NCBI RefSeq assembly: GCF_004022265.1
Contig: NZ_SAVB01000024.1
Coordinates: 34,415 to 98,414 of the forward strand
Reading direction: 5' to 3'
Origin: Paenirhodobacter ferrireducens
Lineage (GTDB): Bacteria; Pseudomonadota; Alphaproteobacteria; Rhodobacterales; Rhodobacteraceae
Length of the DNA stretch: 64,000 nt
In this document: in pieces, positions 26,388 to 36,251 of the stretch
Position numbering within the stretch: the first letter of the stretch is position 1
Layout of the letters: every line of letters begins with the position of its first letter
Program-made: the position numbers and the translations under genes
The notes under the pieces: model-generated
The model's input: the letters and a program-made list of their open reading frames with translations, nothing else
Database searches by the model: none
What the model was told of the DNA's origin: nothing

Positions 26388-26827
26388 TTCACCATGTCCA
26401 GATAGTCGCCATAGCCTTCGGCCTCCATCCGGTCGCGCGGGATGAAGCGCAGGCTGGCCGAGTTGATGCAATAGCGCAGCCCGCCGCGGTCCTGCGGCCC
26501 GTCGGGGAAGACATGACCGAGATGGCTGTCGCCGTGTTTCGAGCGCACCTCGACCCGCACCATGCCGTGGCTGAGGTCGCGATGCGCGGTGACGTGCTCG
26601 GCCTCCAGCGGGCGGGTGAAGGACGGCCAGCCGCAATGGCTGTCGAACTTGTCCTGCGAGGCGAAGAGCGGCTCGCCCGAGACCACGTCGACGTAAAGCC
26701 CGGGCTCGGTGGTGTCGGTGTATTCGCCGGTGAAGGGCCGTTCGGTGCCGCTTTCCTGCGTCACCCGGTATTGTTCGGGCGTCAGCCGGGCCAGCGCCTC
26801 GGGCGTCTTCGCATAGGTCCTGCTCAT
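26384..26827 (-). CDS. msrB: peptide methionine-(R)-S-oxide reductase
   Basis: Repairs methionine-R-sulfoxide. It has 147 residues with [14 protein letters not shown], the [14 protein letters not shown] segment and the catalytic Cys120 in [11 protein letters not shown]. The two CxxC pairs that bind structural zinc in many MsrB proteins are missing ([10 protein letters not shown] stands where one would be), so this is a zinc-free form. Cys65 may be the resolving residue. The ATG at 26827 gives [12 protein letters not shown]. It is the first gene of the msrBA pair and lies 71 bases from the smc stop. Confidence 0.95.
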   Translation of the reverse strand: MSRTYAKTPEALARLTPEQYRVTQESGTERPFTGEYTDTTEPGLYVDVVSGEPLFASQDKFDSHCGWPSFTRPLEAEHVTAHRDLSHGMVRVEVRSKHGDSHLGHVFPDGPQDRGGLRYCINSASLRFIPRDRMEAEGYGDYLDMVK

Positions 26828-26898
26828 GCGGTTCCCTCCTGTTGCGGTCTGGCGCAGAAGATGGGGCGCGGGCGGCGGATGTCCAGCCCCCGCGGCTG

Positions 26899-29800
26899 TC
26901 AGGCCACCAGCTGCTCGGCGCGCTTGAGGTCGACCGAGACGAGCTGGCTCACGCCCTGCTCCTGCATCGTCACGCCGAACAGCCGGTCCATCCGGCTCAT
27001 CGTCACCGCGTGGTGGGTGATGACGAGGAAGCGGGTGTCGGTGCGCCGTGTCATCTCGTCCATCAGGTCGCAGAACCGCGTCACGTTCGCATCGTCGAGC
27101 GGCGCGTCGACCTCGTCGAGCACGCAGATCGGCGCCGGGTTCGCCAGGAACACCGCGAAGATCAGCGCAAGCGCCGTCAGCGTCTGCTCGCCGCCCGACA
27201 GAAGGGACAGCGTCGACAGCTTCTTGCCCGGCGGCTGGCACATGATCTCCAGCCCGGCCTCGAGCGGATCGTCCGATTCGATCAGCACGAGGTTGGCCTC
27301 GCCACCGCCGAAGAGGTGGGTGAAGAGATTGCGGAAGCTCTGGTTCACCTGCTCGAAGGCGGTCAGCAGCCGCTCGCGCCCCTCGCGGTTCAGCCCCTGA
27401 ATGCCCGAGCGCAGCTTGCGGATCGCCTCCTCGAGGTCGCTCTTCTCCTGCACCAGCGTGTCGTATTCGCCCTGCACCTCGCGCGCGTCTTCCTCTGCGC
27501 GCAGGTTGACGGCGCCAAGCGCCTCGCGACTGCGCTTCAGCCGGGCGACCTCGGTCTCAAGTTCCTCGGCACCGGGCATTTCCTCTGCGCCCTCGCCAAG
27601 GCTTTCGAACAGCGCCTGCGGCGATTGCTCGGTCACCTCGAGGATGCGGTCGGCGGCCTGCGACAGCGTCGCGCGGGCGGCCTCGACCCGGGCCTCGGCG
27701 CGGGCGCGGCCCTCGCGCGCCTCGCCGGCCAGCCGTTCGGCCTCGCGCTCGGCCAGTTGCGCCTCGCGCAGCGCGGCCTCGGCCGTGGCCAGACGCTCCG
27801 AGGCAGTGCCGCGGCGCTCCTCGGCGGTGTCGATCGCCTCGGACAGCTCCTCGCGCTTCGCCGCCAGCTCCTCGGGCACCTCGGCCGCTTCGGACAGCTC
27901 GTCCACCGCCTCGGCCCGGCGCGCGGCAAGTTCCGCCGACCGCTTCTCGGCGGTCTCGAGCCGGTGGCGCCAGCCGGACAGTTCCTTGGTGATCTCCTGC
28001 CGGCGCTTCAGCCGGGCCTCGCCCTCGCGGCGGATCTCGTCATGGGCCGAGCGGCGGGTCAGCATCGTCACCCGCGCCGCCTCGACCGTCATCTTCACCG
28101 CGTCGACATCGGCGCGCGCGGCATCGAGGTCCGGCAGCGCCGCCGATTGCGCCTCGGCATCGGCAAGGGCAAGCCGCGCCGAGGACGCCTCGTCGCCATG
28201 CCGTTTCATCGCCAGCCGCGCGGATTCGAGCTTGCCTGCGGCAATCGCACGCTCGGCCTCGGCCCGGCTCAGCGCGCGGCCGGCTTCGGCCAGACGCTGA
28301 TCGGCGGCGCGGCGCGCCTCGCGGGCGCGGGCATCGGCGGCTGAGGCATCGGCGAGCGCGCGCGTCAGCGCCTCGTGTGCCTGCCGTGCGCCTTCGGCCC
28401 GCGCCGCGACCTCCTCGAGATCGCGTTTCAGCTCGACCAGACGGTTGAGCTGGCGCAGCCGCAGCGCCGCGGCGCTTGGTGCATCCTCGGCGCCGGCGCG
28501 GAACCCGTCCCACCGCCACAGATCGCCCGCCAGCGACACGAGCCGCTGACCGGGGGCCAGCAGCGGCTGCAACCGCGCGCCCTCGGCCGCATCCGCCACA
28601 AGGCCGATCTGGCCGATGCGGCGGGTCAGCACCTCGGGCACGCCGACATGCGAGGCCAGCGGCGCGACGCCCGCGGGCAGCGGCTGCGGCGCGTCGTAAT
28701 CGGGCATAAGTCCCCAGCCCGAGGCGGCGTCTTCCCCGACCTCGGGGGCGCGCAGATCGTCGGCGAGTGCCGCACCAAGCGCCGCCTCATAGCCCGGTTC
28801 CACCTGCACCCGGTCCAGAAGCTGTTGACCGCTTGCCGCCTCGCGCTCGACCAGCCGGGCGAGCGCCGTCACCTCGGCGCGCAGCGCGCCCGCCTCGCCC
28901 TCGGCCTCCGAGCGCATGGCGCGCGCGGCCGATTCGCGGGCCTGCACCTCGGCGCGGGCCTCCTCGGCGGCGGTCAGCATCTCCTCGGCGGTCTCGGTCG
29001 CCTCCTGCGCCTCTTCCTGAGCGATCTGCGCCGCCTCGAAGGCCTCGCCCGCGCGTTCAAGCGCCTCGGCGGCTTCCTCGGCCTGACCGGCTGCGCGCGC
29101 GGCCTCGGCCTCGGCGCGGGTCGCGGTCGCACGGCTGTCGGACAGAAGCCGCTGCGCCGAGCCGTGCCGGGCGGCAAGGCGCGCCACGTCCTCGGTCATC
29201 TCGGCGAGCTGCGCCTCGCGGTCGGCCAGAACCCCCGCCGCCTCGGCCGAGGCCTCTGCCGCCGCCTCGAGCTTGTCGTCCTGGCCCTCGGCCGCCTTCA
29301 ACAGCTGGCCCATCTCCCAGTCGAGCCGCTCGATCGTCTCGCCGGCGTCGCGGTTCAGCCCGGCCTCGCGCTCCATGTCGCGGTCAAGCTGGGTGATGCG
29401 CGATTTCAGCGTCTCGATGCGGGCGGCCGCCTGCGCCTCCTGATCGGAGAGCGCATCGCGCTGCAGCATCAGCCGCTGCAGGATCGCGCCGGCGATCGCC
29501 TCTTCCTCGCGCAGCGGCGGCAGCGCGTCTTCCTGCACCGCGCGCGCCTTCGCCGCGCCGCGCGCCGCGCCTTCGGCCTGCGCCGCCGCGGTCAGCCGCG
29601 CACGCAGACCCGCCTCGGCCTCCTCGCGGGCAAGGTCGGCCTCGCGCCAGCGCCGATAGAGCAGCATCCCCTCGGCCCGGCGCAGCGCCGCGCCAAGTTC
29701 GCGATAGCGCGCGGCTTGCCGCGCCTGTCGCGCAAGCGTCGCCAGCTGCCCGCCGAGCTGCTCGATCACGTCATCGACGCGCAGCAGGTTCTGTTCGGCA

Positions 29801-30357
29801 CCATTGAGCTTCAGCTCGGCCTCGTGCCGGCGCTGATAGAGGCCCGAGATCCCCGCGGCCTCTTCCAGGATCCGCCGCCGCGCCTTCGGCTTGGCGTTGA
29901 TGAGTTCGGAAATCTGCCCCTGCCGCACCAGCGCCGGCGATTGCGAGCCGGTCGAGGCATCGGCGAACAGCATCTGCACGTCGCGTGCCCGCACGTCCTT
30001 GCCGTTCACCTTGTAGGCCGAGCCCGCGTCGCGGGTGATCCGGCGCACGATCTCCAGCGTGTCGGCGTCGTTGAAGCCCGAGGGCGCCAGCCGCTCGGTG
30101 TTGTCGATGCTGAGCGAGACCTCGGCGAAGTTGCGCGCGGGCCGGGTGGCGGCGCCGGCGAAGATCACGTCCTCCATGCCGCCGCCGCGCATCGCCGAGG
30201 CGCGGTTCTCGCCCATCACCCACCGCAGCGCCTCGAGCAGGTTCGACTTGCCGCAGCCGTTCGGCCCGACGACGCCGGTCAGACCGTCGTGGATCACGAG
30301 GTCAGTCGGGTCGACGAAGCTCTTGAAGCCGTTCAGGCGCAGGCGGGAGAAGCGCAA
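26899..30357 (-). CDS. smc: chromosome segregation protein SMC
   Basis: Condensin ATPase that compacts and separates chromosomes with ScpA and ScpB. It has 1152 residues, the normal alphaproteobacterial length. The N-terminal head starts [18 protein letters not shown] and carries Walker [10 protein letters not shown] (about 32-40). Two long coiled coils of Ala/Glu/Arg-rich heptads flank a hinge near residues 480-600. The C-terminal head has the ABC signature [11 protein letters not shown] and Walker [14 protein letters not shown]. It stands alone, divergent from the cidA-like gene. Large open frames on the other strand are shadows of its repetitive codons. Confidence 0.97.
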   Translation of the reverse strand: MRFSRLRLNGFKSFVDPTDLVIHDGLTGVVGPNGCGKSNLLEALRWVMGENRASAMRGGGMEDVIFAGAATRPARNFAEVSLSIDNTERLAPSGFNDADTLEIVRRITRDAGSAYKVNGKDVRARDVQMLFADASTGSQSPALVRQGQISELINAKPKARRRILEEAAGISGLYQRRHEAELKLNGAEQNLLRVDDVIEQLGGQLATLARQARQAARYRELGAALRRAEGMLLYRRWREADLAREEAEAGLRARLTAAAQAEGAARGAAKARAVQEDALPPLREEEAIAGAILQRLMLQRDALSDQEAQAAARIETLKSRITQLDRDMEREAGLNRDAGETIERLDWEMGQLLKAAEGQDDKLEAAAEASAEAAGVLADREAQLAEMTEDVARLAARHGSAQRLLSDSRATATRAEAEAARAAGQAEEAAEALERAGEAFEAAQIAQEEAQEATETAEEMLTAAEEARAEVQARESAARAMRSEAEGEAGALRAEVTALARLVEREAASGQQLLDRVQVEPGYEAALGAALADDLRAPEVGEDAASGWGLMPDYDAPQPLPAGVAPLASHVGVPEVLTRRIGQIGLVADAAEGARLQPLLAPGQRLVSLAGDLWRWDGFRAGAEDAPSAAALRLRQLNRLVELKRDLEEVAARAEGARQAHEALTRALADASAADARAREARRAADQRLAEAGRALSRAEAERAIAAGKLESARLAMKRHGDEASSARLALADAEAQSAALPDLDAARADVDAVKMTVEAARVTMLTRRSAHDEIRREGEARLKRRQEITKELSGWRHRLETAEKRSAELAARRAEAVDELSEAAEVPEELAAKREELSEAIDTAEERRGTASERLATAEAALREAQLAEREAERLAGEAREGRARAEARVEAARATLSQAADRILEVTEQSPQALFESLGEGAEEMPGAEELETEVARLKRSREALGAVNLRAEEDAREVQGEYDTLVQEKSDLEEAIRKLRSGIQGLNREGRERLLTAFEQVNQSFRNLFTHLFGGGEANLVLIESDDPLEAGLEIMCQPPGKKLSTLSLLSGGEQTLTALALIFAVFLANPAPICVLDEVDAPLDDANVTRFCDLMDEMTRRTDTRFLVITHHAVTMSRMDRLFGVTMQEQGVSQLVSVDLKRAEQLVA

Positions 30358-30542
30358 GGCAGATCTTTCCGATTCCGTTCAGGGTGGGGCAGTTTCGGGG
30401 GCGGGGCCGGGCGAGTCAACCGCGCCCCCCACGATCTGGCGGGCACGGGCGGGGTTATCCACAAGATCTGCGCGGGTTTCGGCTTGATCCCGCCCGCGCC
30501 TCGCCTAGGCTGGGCAAAACTCTTCGCAACGAGGGAAGGCCG

Positions 30543-30899
30543 ATGGTCCCGGCTCTGTCAATCATCCTGATCTTTCAGCTCGTGGGCGAGGTGATCTCGC
30601 GCGCGCTGCACCTGCCGCTGCCCGGGCCGGTGCTGGGCATGGTGGGGCTGGTGGTGGCGCTGCAGGTGATCCCGCCGCTCGGCGCGATCATCCGGCCCGC
30701 GGCGCAGGGGCTTCTGGCCAATCTGGCGCTGCTCTTCGTGCCGGCCGGGGTGGGGGTGGTCGCGCACCTGCCGACGATCGCCGCGCATGGGCTGGCGCTG
30801 GCGGTCTCGCTCGTCGTCTCGACGCTGCTGGCGATCACCGTGGGGGCGCTGACCTTCACCTGGGTCGCGCGGCTGGTGGGGAGCAACCCCGATGACTGA
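30543..30899 (+). CDS. CidA/LrgA-family holin-like membrane protein
   Basis: A 118-residue membrane protein with four hydrophobic helices. The LrgA/CidA mark is LPLPGPVLGMVGLVVAL; LLANLALLFVPAGVGVV follows. In other bacteria these proteins act with LrgB/CidB in murein hydrolase control or in export of small organic acids. The ATG at 30543 gives MVPALSIILIFQLVGE. The frame open upstream is not supported. It overlaps the next gene by 8 bases, the usual pairing. Confidence 0.9.
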   Translation: MVPALSIILIFQLVGEVISRALHLPLPGPVLGMVGLVVALQVIPPLGAIIRPAAQGLLANLALLFVPAGVGVVAHLPTIAAHGLALAVSLVVSTLLAITVGALTFTWVARLVGSNPDD

Positions 30900-31608
30900 C
30901 GCCGCGCTGATCTGGTCCTATCTCGCCTCGAAGCCGCTCCTGTGGCTGGCCGCGACGCTGATCGCCTATTGGGCCGGCGACCGCCTCTATCGCCTTGCCC
31001 GCTGCAACCCGATCGCCAACCCGGTGATGATCGCCGTGGTGCTGCTGGCCGTGCTGCTCTGGCTGACCGGCACGAATTACGAAAGCTATTTCGACGGCGC
31101 GCAGTTCGTGCATTTCATGCTGGGCCCGGCGACGGTGTGCCTTGCCGTGCCGCTGCAGGCGAACCTTGCAAAGATCCGCAAAGCGCTGGTGCCGATTGCG
31201 GTGGCGCTGGTCGCGGGCTCGTTCACCGCGGTGTTCTCGGCGCTGGCGATCGCCTGGGCGCTTGGCGCAGACACGGGGTTGCTGGCCACGCTCGCGCCGA
31301 AATCGGCCACTGCGCCGGTCGCCATCGGGATTTCGGAAAGCCTCGGCGGCGCGCCGACGCTGACCGCGGTGCTGGTGCTGCTGACGGGGATGATCGGGGC
31401 GATCTTCGTCACCCCGATGCTGAACGCGATCGGGCTCACCGACTGGCGCGCGCGCGGCTTTGCGACCGGGGTCGCGGCGCATGGCATCGGCACCGCCCGT
31501 GCCTTTCAGGTGAACGACACGGCGGGGGTCTTCGCCTCGATCGGGATGGGGCTCAATGCGGTGCTGACGGCCTTCCTCGCGCCGCTGGTGCTGCAGCTGT
31601 TCCTCTAG
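30892..31608 (+). CDS. CidB/LrgB-family membrane protein
   Basis: Integral membrane partner of the preceding gene, 238 residues with six or seven helices. Family marks are NPVMIAVVLLAVLLW, FMLGPATVCLAVPLQANL and LAPKSATAPVAIGISESLGG, and later GVAAHGIGTARAF. Whether the pair affects lysis or carries glycolate/pyruvate-type acids cannot be told from the sequence. Its 3' end overlaps the convergent TRIC-family gene by 4 bases. Confidence 0.92.
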   Translation: MTDAALIWSYLASKPLLWLAATLIAYWAGDRLYRLARCNPIANPVMIAVVLLAVLLWLTGTNYESYFDGAQFVHFMLGPATVCLAVPLQANLAKIRKALVPIAVALVAGSFTAVFSALAIAWALGADTGLLATLAPKSATAPVAIGISESLGGAPTLTAVLVLLTGMIGAIFVTPMLNAIGLTDWRARGFATGVAAHGIGTARAFQVNDTAGVFASIGMGLNAVLTAFLAPLVLQLFL

Positions 31609-32279
31609 CCGCGGGTGCGGGGCGGGCGCGGCTTGTAGACCGGCAGCTTCCAGCCCCAGCGCAGCGACCCCGCCCTGAGGGCGAAGGTGACGAGACCGCA
31701 GCCGATCGCCGCGGGCAGCCCCGGCGCGCCGGCTGCCGTCAGCAGCAGCGCCGCCCCCGCGCCGGCAAAGGCACAGCTGAGATACAGCTCGCCCTGTTTC
31801 AGCGTCAGCGGCACCTCGTTGCACACGACATCGCGCATCAGCCCGCCAAACGATCCGGTGACCACCCCCATGATGAGCACGGTGACCGGCCCGTGCCCGC
31901 GCGACATCGTCACCGCGACGCCCGCCGGCACGGCGACGGCGAGCGCGCAGGCATCGAGCCACAGAAGCGCGCGATAGCGGCTTTCCAGCAGATGCGCGGT
32001 GAAGAAGACGAGCACCGCCGCCCCGGCGATCAGCACCATGTATTCGGGCCGCCCGACCCAGAACACCGGGATCCGCCCGATCAGCAGGTCGCGCAGGGTC
32101 CCGCCGCCCACCGCGGTCAGCGCCGCGATGAAGATGAAGCCCACAAGGTCAAGCTGCTGGCGCGAGGCGACGAGCGCGCCCGTCAGCGCGAAGACGAAGA
32201 CCGAGACGTAGTCGAGCGCGATGCCAACGGGCAGCGTCGTCAGATAGTCGATGACCGGATGCTGATCCCCGGGGGTCAT
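31605..32279 (-). CDS. TRIC/UPF0126-family membrane protein
   Basis: A 224-residue integral membrane protein made of two similar three-helix halves plus one helix. The paired glycine-rich motifs AVGGGTLRDLLIGR and SFGGLMRDVVCNEVP are the signature of the trimeric intracellular cation channel/UPF0126 family. Some bacterial members conduct K+; others are proposed to take part in glycine uptake. No operon partner is evident. It overlaps the convergent cidB-like gene by 4 bases and lies 39 bases past the start region of rnhA's 3' neighbour. Confidence 0.9.
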   Translation of the reverse strand: MTPGDQHPVIDYLTTLPVGIALDYVSVFVFALTGALVASRQQLDLVGFIFIAALTAVGGGTLRDLLIGRIPVFWVGRPEYMVLIAGAAVLVFFTAHLLESRYRALLWLDACALAVAVPAGVAVTMSRGHGPVTVLIMGVVTGSFGGLMRDVVCNEVPLTLKQGELYLSCAFAGAGAALLLTAAGAPGLPAAIGCGLVTFALRAGSLRWGWKLPVYKPRPPRTRG

Positions 32280-32317
32280 GGCGGCGCCTCGCTGCGGTGT
32301 CGCCTGATGCTAGCGGG

Positions 32318-32776
32318 TTATTTGCCGCCTTTATAGGGGGCCATGCCGGCGCGGGCGAGCTCGTCGGCGCGCTCGTTCTCGGCATGGCCGGCGTGACCCT
32401 TGATCCATTTCCAGGTCACCTTGTGGCGCGCCTGCGCCGCATCGAGGCGCTGCCACAGATCGACGTTCTTCACCGGCTTGCGGTCCGCCGTATTCCAGCC
32501 GTTGCGCTTCCAGCCATGGATCCAGCCGGTCACCCCGTTCTTCACATAGGCCGAGTCGGTGGTGATGGTGATCGCCACCTCGCGCGTCAGCGCCTCGAGC
32601 GCGCTGATCGCCGCCAGCAATTCCATCCGGTTGTTGGTGGTCATCGCCTCGCCGCCGTTCAGCTCGCGCTCCTTGGCGACGCTCTCACCCTCCATCGCGC
32701 GCATCAGCACACCCCAGCCGCCCGGCCCCGGGTTGCCCGAGCAGGCGCCGTCGGTCCATGCAAAGAACTCGGCCAT
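32318..32776 (-). CDS. rnhA: ribonuclease HI
   Basis: Cleaves RNA in RNA-DNA hybrids. It has 152 residues. The catalytic carboxylates are in [15 protein letters not shown] (Asp), [13 protein letters not shown] (Glu), [10 protein letters not shown] (Asp) and ENERADELA (Asp). The handle region [21 protein letters not shown] is the basic-protrusion form. I chose the ATG at 32776 ([10 protein letters not shown]); an open frame 17 codons longer runs into an intergenic hairpin element that ends just 10 bases before this start. It is downstream of ispH on the same strand. Confidence 0.96.
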   Translation of the reverse strand: MAEFFAWTDGACSGNPGPGGWGVLMRAMEGESVAKERELNGGEAMTTNNRMELLAAISALEALTREVAITITTDSAYVKNGVTGWIHGWKRNGWNTADRKPVKNVDLWQRLDAAQARHKVTWKWIKGHAGHAENERADELARAGMAPYKGGK

Positions 32777-32785
32777 GTCTTCCAA

Positions 32786-32826
32786 TCGCTCCAAATATCC
32801 CGGGGTGCGGGGCAGCGCGCCCCGCA
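32786..32826 (+). repeat. dispersed intergenic hairpin element, copy A
   Basis: Contains the core CCAAATATCCCGGGGTGCGG and an 8-bp stem TGCGGGGC/GCCCCGCA (32806-32813 and 32819-32826). It occupies the ispH-rnhA gap immediately before the rnhA ribosome site and is opposite in orientation to rnhA. It shares 13 identical bases (CGGGGTGCGGGGC) with copy C. Confidence 0.65.
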
Positions 32827-32851
32827 TCTGTCCGCTCCGTTTGCCCCGCCC

Positions 32852-33796
32852 TCAGGCGGTGCGCAACACCCGCGGCACCTTGAACTCGATGTCCTCGCGC
32901 GCGGTCTCGACCCGCTCGACGGTCAGCGCATAGTGCTCGGCGAAGGCGTCGATCACCTCGTTCACCAGCACCTCTGGGGCCGAGGCGCCCGCGGTCACGC
33001 CGACTGCCCGGATGCCCTCGAGCGCGCGCCAGTCGATGTCGCTCGCGCGCTGCACCAGCTGGCTGTAGGCACAGCCCTCGGCACGGCCCACCTCGACCAG
33101 ACGGCGCGAGTTCGAGGAATTCGGCGCGCCGATCACCAGCAGCGCGTCGATCTTCGGCGCGATCGCCTTCACCGCCGCCTGCCGGTTCGTCGTGGCATAG
33201 CAGATGTCTTCCTTCGCCGGCCCGACGATCGCCGGGAAGCGCGCCTTCAGCGCCGCGACGATCTCGGTGGTGTCGTCGACCGAGAGCGTCGTCTGGGTGA
33301 TGAAGGCAAGTCGCGCCGGATCGCGCGGGTCGAGATGCGCGACATCGGCCACGGTCTCGACCAGCAGCACCTCGCCCTCGGGCAGCTGCCCCATCGTGCC
33401 CAGCACCTCGGGATGGCCGGCATGGCCGATCATCACCATCTGCAGCCCGGCCTCGTGATGACGCTCGGCCTCGATATGCACCTTGCTGACCAGCGGGCAG
33501 GTGGCATCGACCCAGATCATCTCGCGCCGCTGTGCCTCGGCCGGCACCGATTTCGGCACGCCATGCGCCGAGAAGATCACTGGCCGGTCGGCGGGCACCT
33601 CGTCCAGCTCCTCGACGAAGACCGCGCCCTTGTCGCGCAGCCCGTCGACGACGAACTTGTTGTGCACGATCTCGTGGCGCACATAGACCGGCGCCCCCCA
33701 TTTCTCGAGCGCCATCTCGACGATCTTGATCGCCCGGTCGACGCCGGCGCAAAAGCCGCGCGGCGCGGCGAGGTAGAGGGTCAGGGCTGGCTTCAT
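32852..33796 (-). CDS. ispH: 4-hydroxy-3-methylbut-2-enyl diphosphate reductase
   Basis: Last enzyme of the MEP isoprenoid pathway, making IPP and DMAPP with a [4Fe-4S] centre. It has 314 residues. The three cluster cysteines are C16 ([12 protein letters not shown]), C100 ([11 protein letters not shown]) and C199 ([11 protein letters not shown]). The catalytic Glu lies in the TxxE region near residue 130. ATG at 33796 with GGAGAGCG upstream. It is divergent from mcd over 211 bases and precedes rnhA by 75 bases. Its products feed the ubiquinone side chain handled by ubiE and ubiB. Confidence 0.97.
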   Translation of the reverse strand: MKPALTLYLAAPRGFCAGVDRAIKIVEMALEKWGAPVYVRHEIVHNKFVVDGLRDKGAVFVEELDEVPADRPVIFSAHGVPKSVPAEAQRREMIWVDATCPLVSKVHIEAERHHEAGLQMVMIGHAGHPEVLGTMGQLPEGEVLLVETVADVAHLDPRDPARLAFITQTTLSVDDTTEIVAALKARFPAIVGPAKEDICYATTNRQAAVKAIAPKIDALLVIGAPNSSNSRRLVEVGRAEGCAYSQLVQRASDIDWRALEGIRAVGVTAGASAPEVLVNEVIDAFAEHYALTVERVETAREDIEFKVPRVLRTA

Positions 33797-34007
33797 CGCG
33801 CTCTCCTTGGTCTACCCCTGACCTAATGCGCGCCGCCCGCTGCGTCCAGCCCGGGCGGCGCGGCAGCGAAAAGGCGAAAATCTCCGCGACATATTCGGTC
33901 CAAACATGCTGCGTGTGCGAATTTTTATTGCGCTGCGGTTGCAAAATGCCTAAGCACGGGACCAACGCAAGACGAGGCGCCGATTCCGGGCGCAAGATGG
34001 GGCTGAC

Positions 34008-35651
34008 ATGACCACGACGACTGTTCTTCCTGACCTGCTCGCTCTGACCGAGGCGGCGCTGCCCGAGCTCGCCACGCTGCTGTCCGAGGCCACCACCAAT
34101 CTGCGCGCGAAGGTGAGCCATCAGGGCAAGGTCTCGGGATCGGCGCTCGAGCGCGAGCAGTTCGCCGCCCATGCGCTGGCCTGGCTGGCCACCTATGAAC
34201 AGTCGCTGGTGCAGCTGCGGGCCTGGGCCGGCCGCGTCGCCGAGGCGGGCGGTTTCGGCGAGATGGAAGGGCTGCTGCTGCAGATCGGCTTCGGCGAATA
34301 CCTGAACCAGATCGCCGGCGGCATCCCGATGAGCCAGGGCGAGGTGGCGCGTCTGCGCGACCTCGGGCTGAGCTGGACGCCGTCCGACGCCGCCGCGAAA
34401 CTGATGGCCGAGGGCAACAGCCCCGCCGCCCGCACGGCCCTTGTCGCGCTGATGCGCGACAATCAGGGCCGGGCGCTTTTCGGTGCCTCGGGCCTTGATG
34501 AAGATCTCGAGATGATCCGCGAGCAGTTCCACCGCTATGCCGAGGAACGGGTGATCCCGAACGCGCATGAGTGGCACCTGAAGGACGAGCTCATTCCGAT
34601 GGAAATCATCGAGGAGCTTGCCGAACTTGGCGTCTTCGGCCTGACCATCCCCGAGGAATACGGCGGGCTCGGTCTGTCGAAGGCCTCGATGGTGGTCGTC
34701 ACCGAAGAGCTTTCGCGCGGCTACATCGGTGTCGGCTCGCTCGGCACGCGCTCGGAAATCGCGGCCGAGCTGATCCTGTGCGGCGGCACCGAGGAGCAGA
34801 AGAAGAAATGGCTGCCCGCGCTCGCGAGCGGCGAGATCCTGTCGACCGCGGTCTTCACCGAACCGAACACCGGCTCGGACCTCGGCTCGCTGCGCACCCG
34901 CGCGGTGCGCGAGGGCGACGACTGGGTCATCACGGGCAACAAGACTTGGATCACCCATGCGCAGCGCACCCATGTGATGACGCTTCTGGCCCGCACCGAG
35001 CCCGAGACCAGCGACTGGCGCGGGCTGAGCATGTTCCTGGCCGAAAAGACCCCGGGCACCGACGACAACCCCTTCCCGACGCCGGGCATGACCGGCGGCG
35101 AGATCGAGGTGCTGGGCTATCGCGGCATGAAGGAATACGAGCTCGGTTTCGACGGCTTCCGGGTGAAGGGTGAGAACCTTCTCGGTGGCGAGACCGGGCG
35201 CGGCTTCAAGCAGCTGATGGAGACCTTCGAATCGGCCCGCATCCAGACCGCGGCGCGCGCCGTCGGCGTGGCGCAGGCGGCCTGCGAGATCGGCATGCAA
35301 TATGCGATCGACCGCAAGCAGTTCGGCAAGTCGCTGATCGAGTTCCCGCGGGTCTCGGGCAAGCTGGCGATGATGGCGGTCGAGATCATGATCGCGCGCC
35401 AGTTCACCTATTTCTCGGCCTGGCAGAAGGACCACGGCCGGCGTTGCGACCTCGAGGCGGGGATGGCGAAGCTGCTGGGCGCCCGTGTCGCCTGGGCGGC
35501 GGCCGACAACGCGCTGCAGATCCATGGCGGCAACGGCTTCGCGCTCGAATACACGATCTCGCGGATCCTGTGCGACGCGCGCATCCTGAACATCTTCGAG
35601 GGCGCGGCCGAGATCCAGGCGCAGGTCATCGCCCGTCGCCTGCTCGGCTGA
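34008..35651 (+). CDS. mcd: (2S)-methylsuccinyl-CoA dehydrogenase (acyl-CoA dehydrogenase family)
   Basis: Flavin enzyme oxidising (2S)-methylsuccinyl-CoA to mesaconyl-CoA in the ethylmalonyl-CoA pathway for acetate assimilation. It has 547 residues, about 160 more than ordinary acyl-CoA dehydrogenases, because of a helical N-terminal extension typical of Mcd. The catalytic core starts near residue 165 (EDLEMIREQFHRYAEERVIP). FAD/substrate motifs include VFTEPNTGSDLGSLRT and ITGNKTWITHAQRT; the C-terminal segment is QIHGGNGFALEYTISRILCDARI, split over about 505-527. A terminator follows. Electrons would leave through ETF, whose alpha subunit lies at the window end. Confidence 0.88.
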   Translation: MTTTTVLPDLLALTEAALPELATLLSEATTNLRAKVSHQGKVSGSALEREQFAAHALAWLATYEQSLVQLRAWAGRVAEAGGFGEMEGLLLQIGFGEYLNQIAGGIPMSQGEVARLRDLGLSWTPSDAAAKLMAEGNSPAARTALVALMRDNQGRALFGASGLDEDLEMIREQFHRYAEERVIPNAHEWHLKDELIPMEIIEELAELGVFGLTIPEEYGGLGLSKASMVVVTEELSRGYIGVGSLGTRSEIAAELILCGGTEEQKKKWLPALASGEILSTAVFTEPNTGSDLGSLRTRAVREGDDWVITGNKTWITHAQRTHVMTLLARTEPETSDWRGLSMFLAEKTPGTDDNPFPTPGMTGGEIEVLGYRGMKEYELGFDGFRVKGENLLGGETGRGFKQLMETFESARIQTAARAVGVAQAACEIGMQYAIDRKQFGKSLIEFPRVSGKLAMMAVEIMIARQFTYFSAWQKDHGRRCDLEAGMAKLLGARVAWAAADNALQIHGGNGFALEYTISRILCDARILNIFEGAAEIQAQVIARRLLG

Positions 35652-35672
35652 GGCACGACATAACAGGGAGGG

Positions 35673-35698
35673 AAACGGGGCCTTCGGGCCCCGTTTTT
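35673..35698 (+). terminator. rho-independent terminator of mcd
   Basis: A perfect 10-bp stem (AAACGGGGCC) with a TTCG loop ends in a run of five T, 21 bases past the mcd stop codon. Confidence 0.92.
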
Positions 35699-35747
35699 CA
35701 TTGCATCGCGGGTTTCTTTGCGCTCACTGGCGGCAAAGGAGATTGCG

Positions 35748-36251
35748 ATGATCCGTGACGCCATTGCCGACGATGCCGAGGCCCTTGCGGCGATCTACAA
35801 CGACGCCGTGCGCAACACGACGGCGATCTGGAACGATGTCGAGGTCGATGCCGCGAACCGCATCGCCTGGATGAATGCGCGGCAGGGGGCGGGGCTGCCC
35901 GTCCTCGTGCTCGAGGAGGCGGGCGAGGTCACGGGCTATGCGAGCTATGGCCCGTTCCGCGCCTTCGATGGCTATCGCGAGACGGTCGAGCATTCGGTCT
36001 ACATCCGGTCCGACCGGCGCGGCGGAGGCCGGGGCCGGGCACTGATGACGCAGCTGATCGCCTTCGCCCGCGCCGAGGGGCTGCATGTGATGGTGGCGGC
36101 GATCGAGGCGGGCAATGCGGCCTCGATCGCGCTGCACGAGCAGCTCGGCTTCCGCGCCGTCGGCACGATGCCTGAGGTCGGGCAGAAATTCGGCCGCTGG
36201 CTGGATCTGGCGCTGTTGCAGCTGGTGCTCGACGACCGCACTCAGCCCTGA
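35748..36251 (+). CDS. GNAT N-acetyltransferase (MnaT/phosphinothricin acetyltransferase-like)
   Basis: A 167-residue GNAT-fold protein. It starts [21 protein letters not shown], with the family segment [19 protein letters not shown] and the acetyl-CoA loop [11 protein letters not shown]. This is the amino-acid N-acyltransferase/phosphinothricin resistance subgroup (MnaT, Pat). The natural substrate is probably an amino acid analogue such as methionine sulfone, inferred from family. GGCAAAGGAGATTGCG precedes the ATG at 35748. Its end overlaps the convergent recO gene by 10 bases. Confidence 0.88.
   Translation: MIRDAIADDAEALAAIYNDAVRNTTAIWNDVEVDAANRIAWMNARQGAGLPVLVLEEAGEVTGYASYGPFRAFDGYRETVEHSVYIRSDRRGGGRGRALMTQLIAFARAEGLHVMVAAIEAGNAASIALHEQLGFRAVGTMPEVGQKFGRWLDLALLQLVLDDRTQP

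Noticed and set aside
28375..30570. Plus-strand open frame (731 codons) opposite smc
   Set aside because: It mirrors the Smc coiled-coil codons; no family pattern seen, and the smc frame is conserved from end to end.
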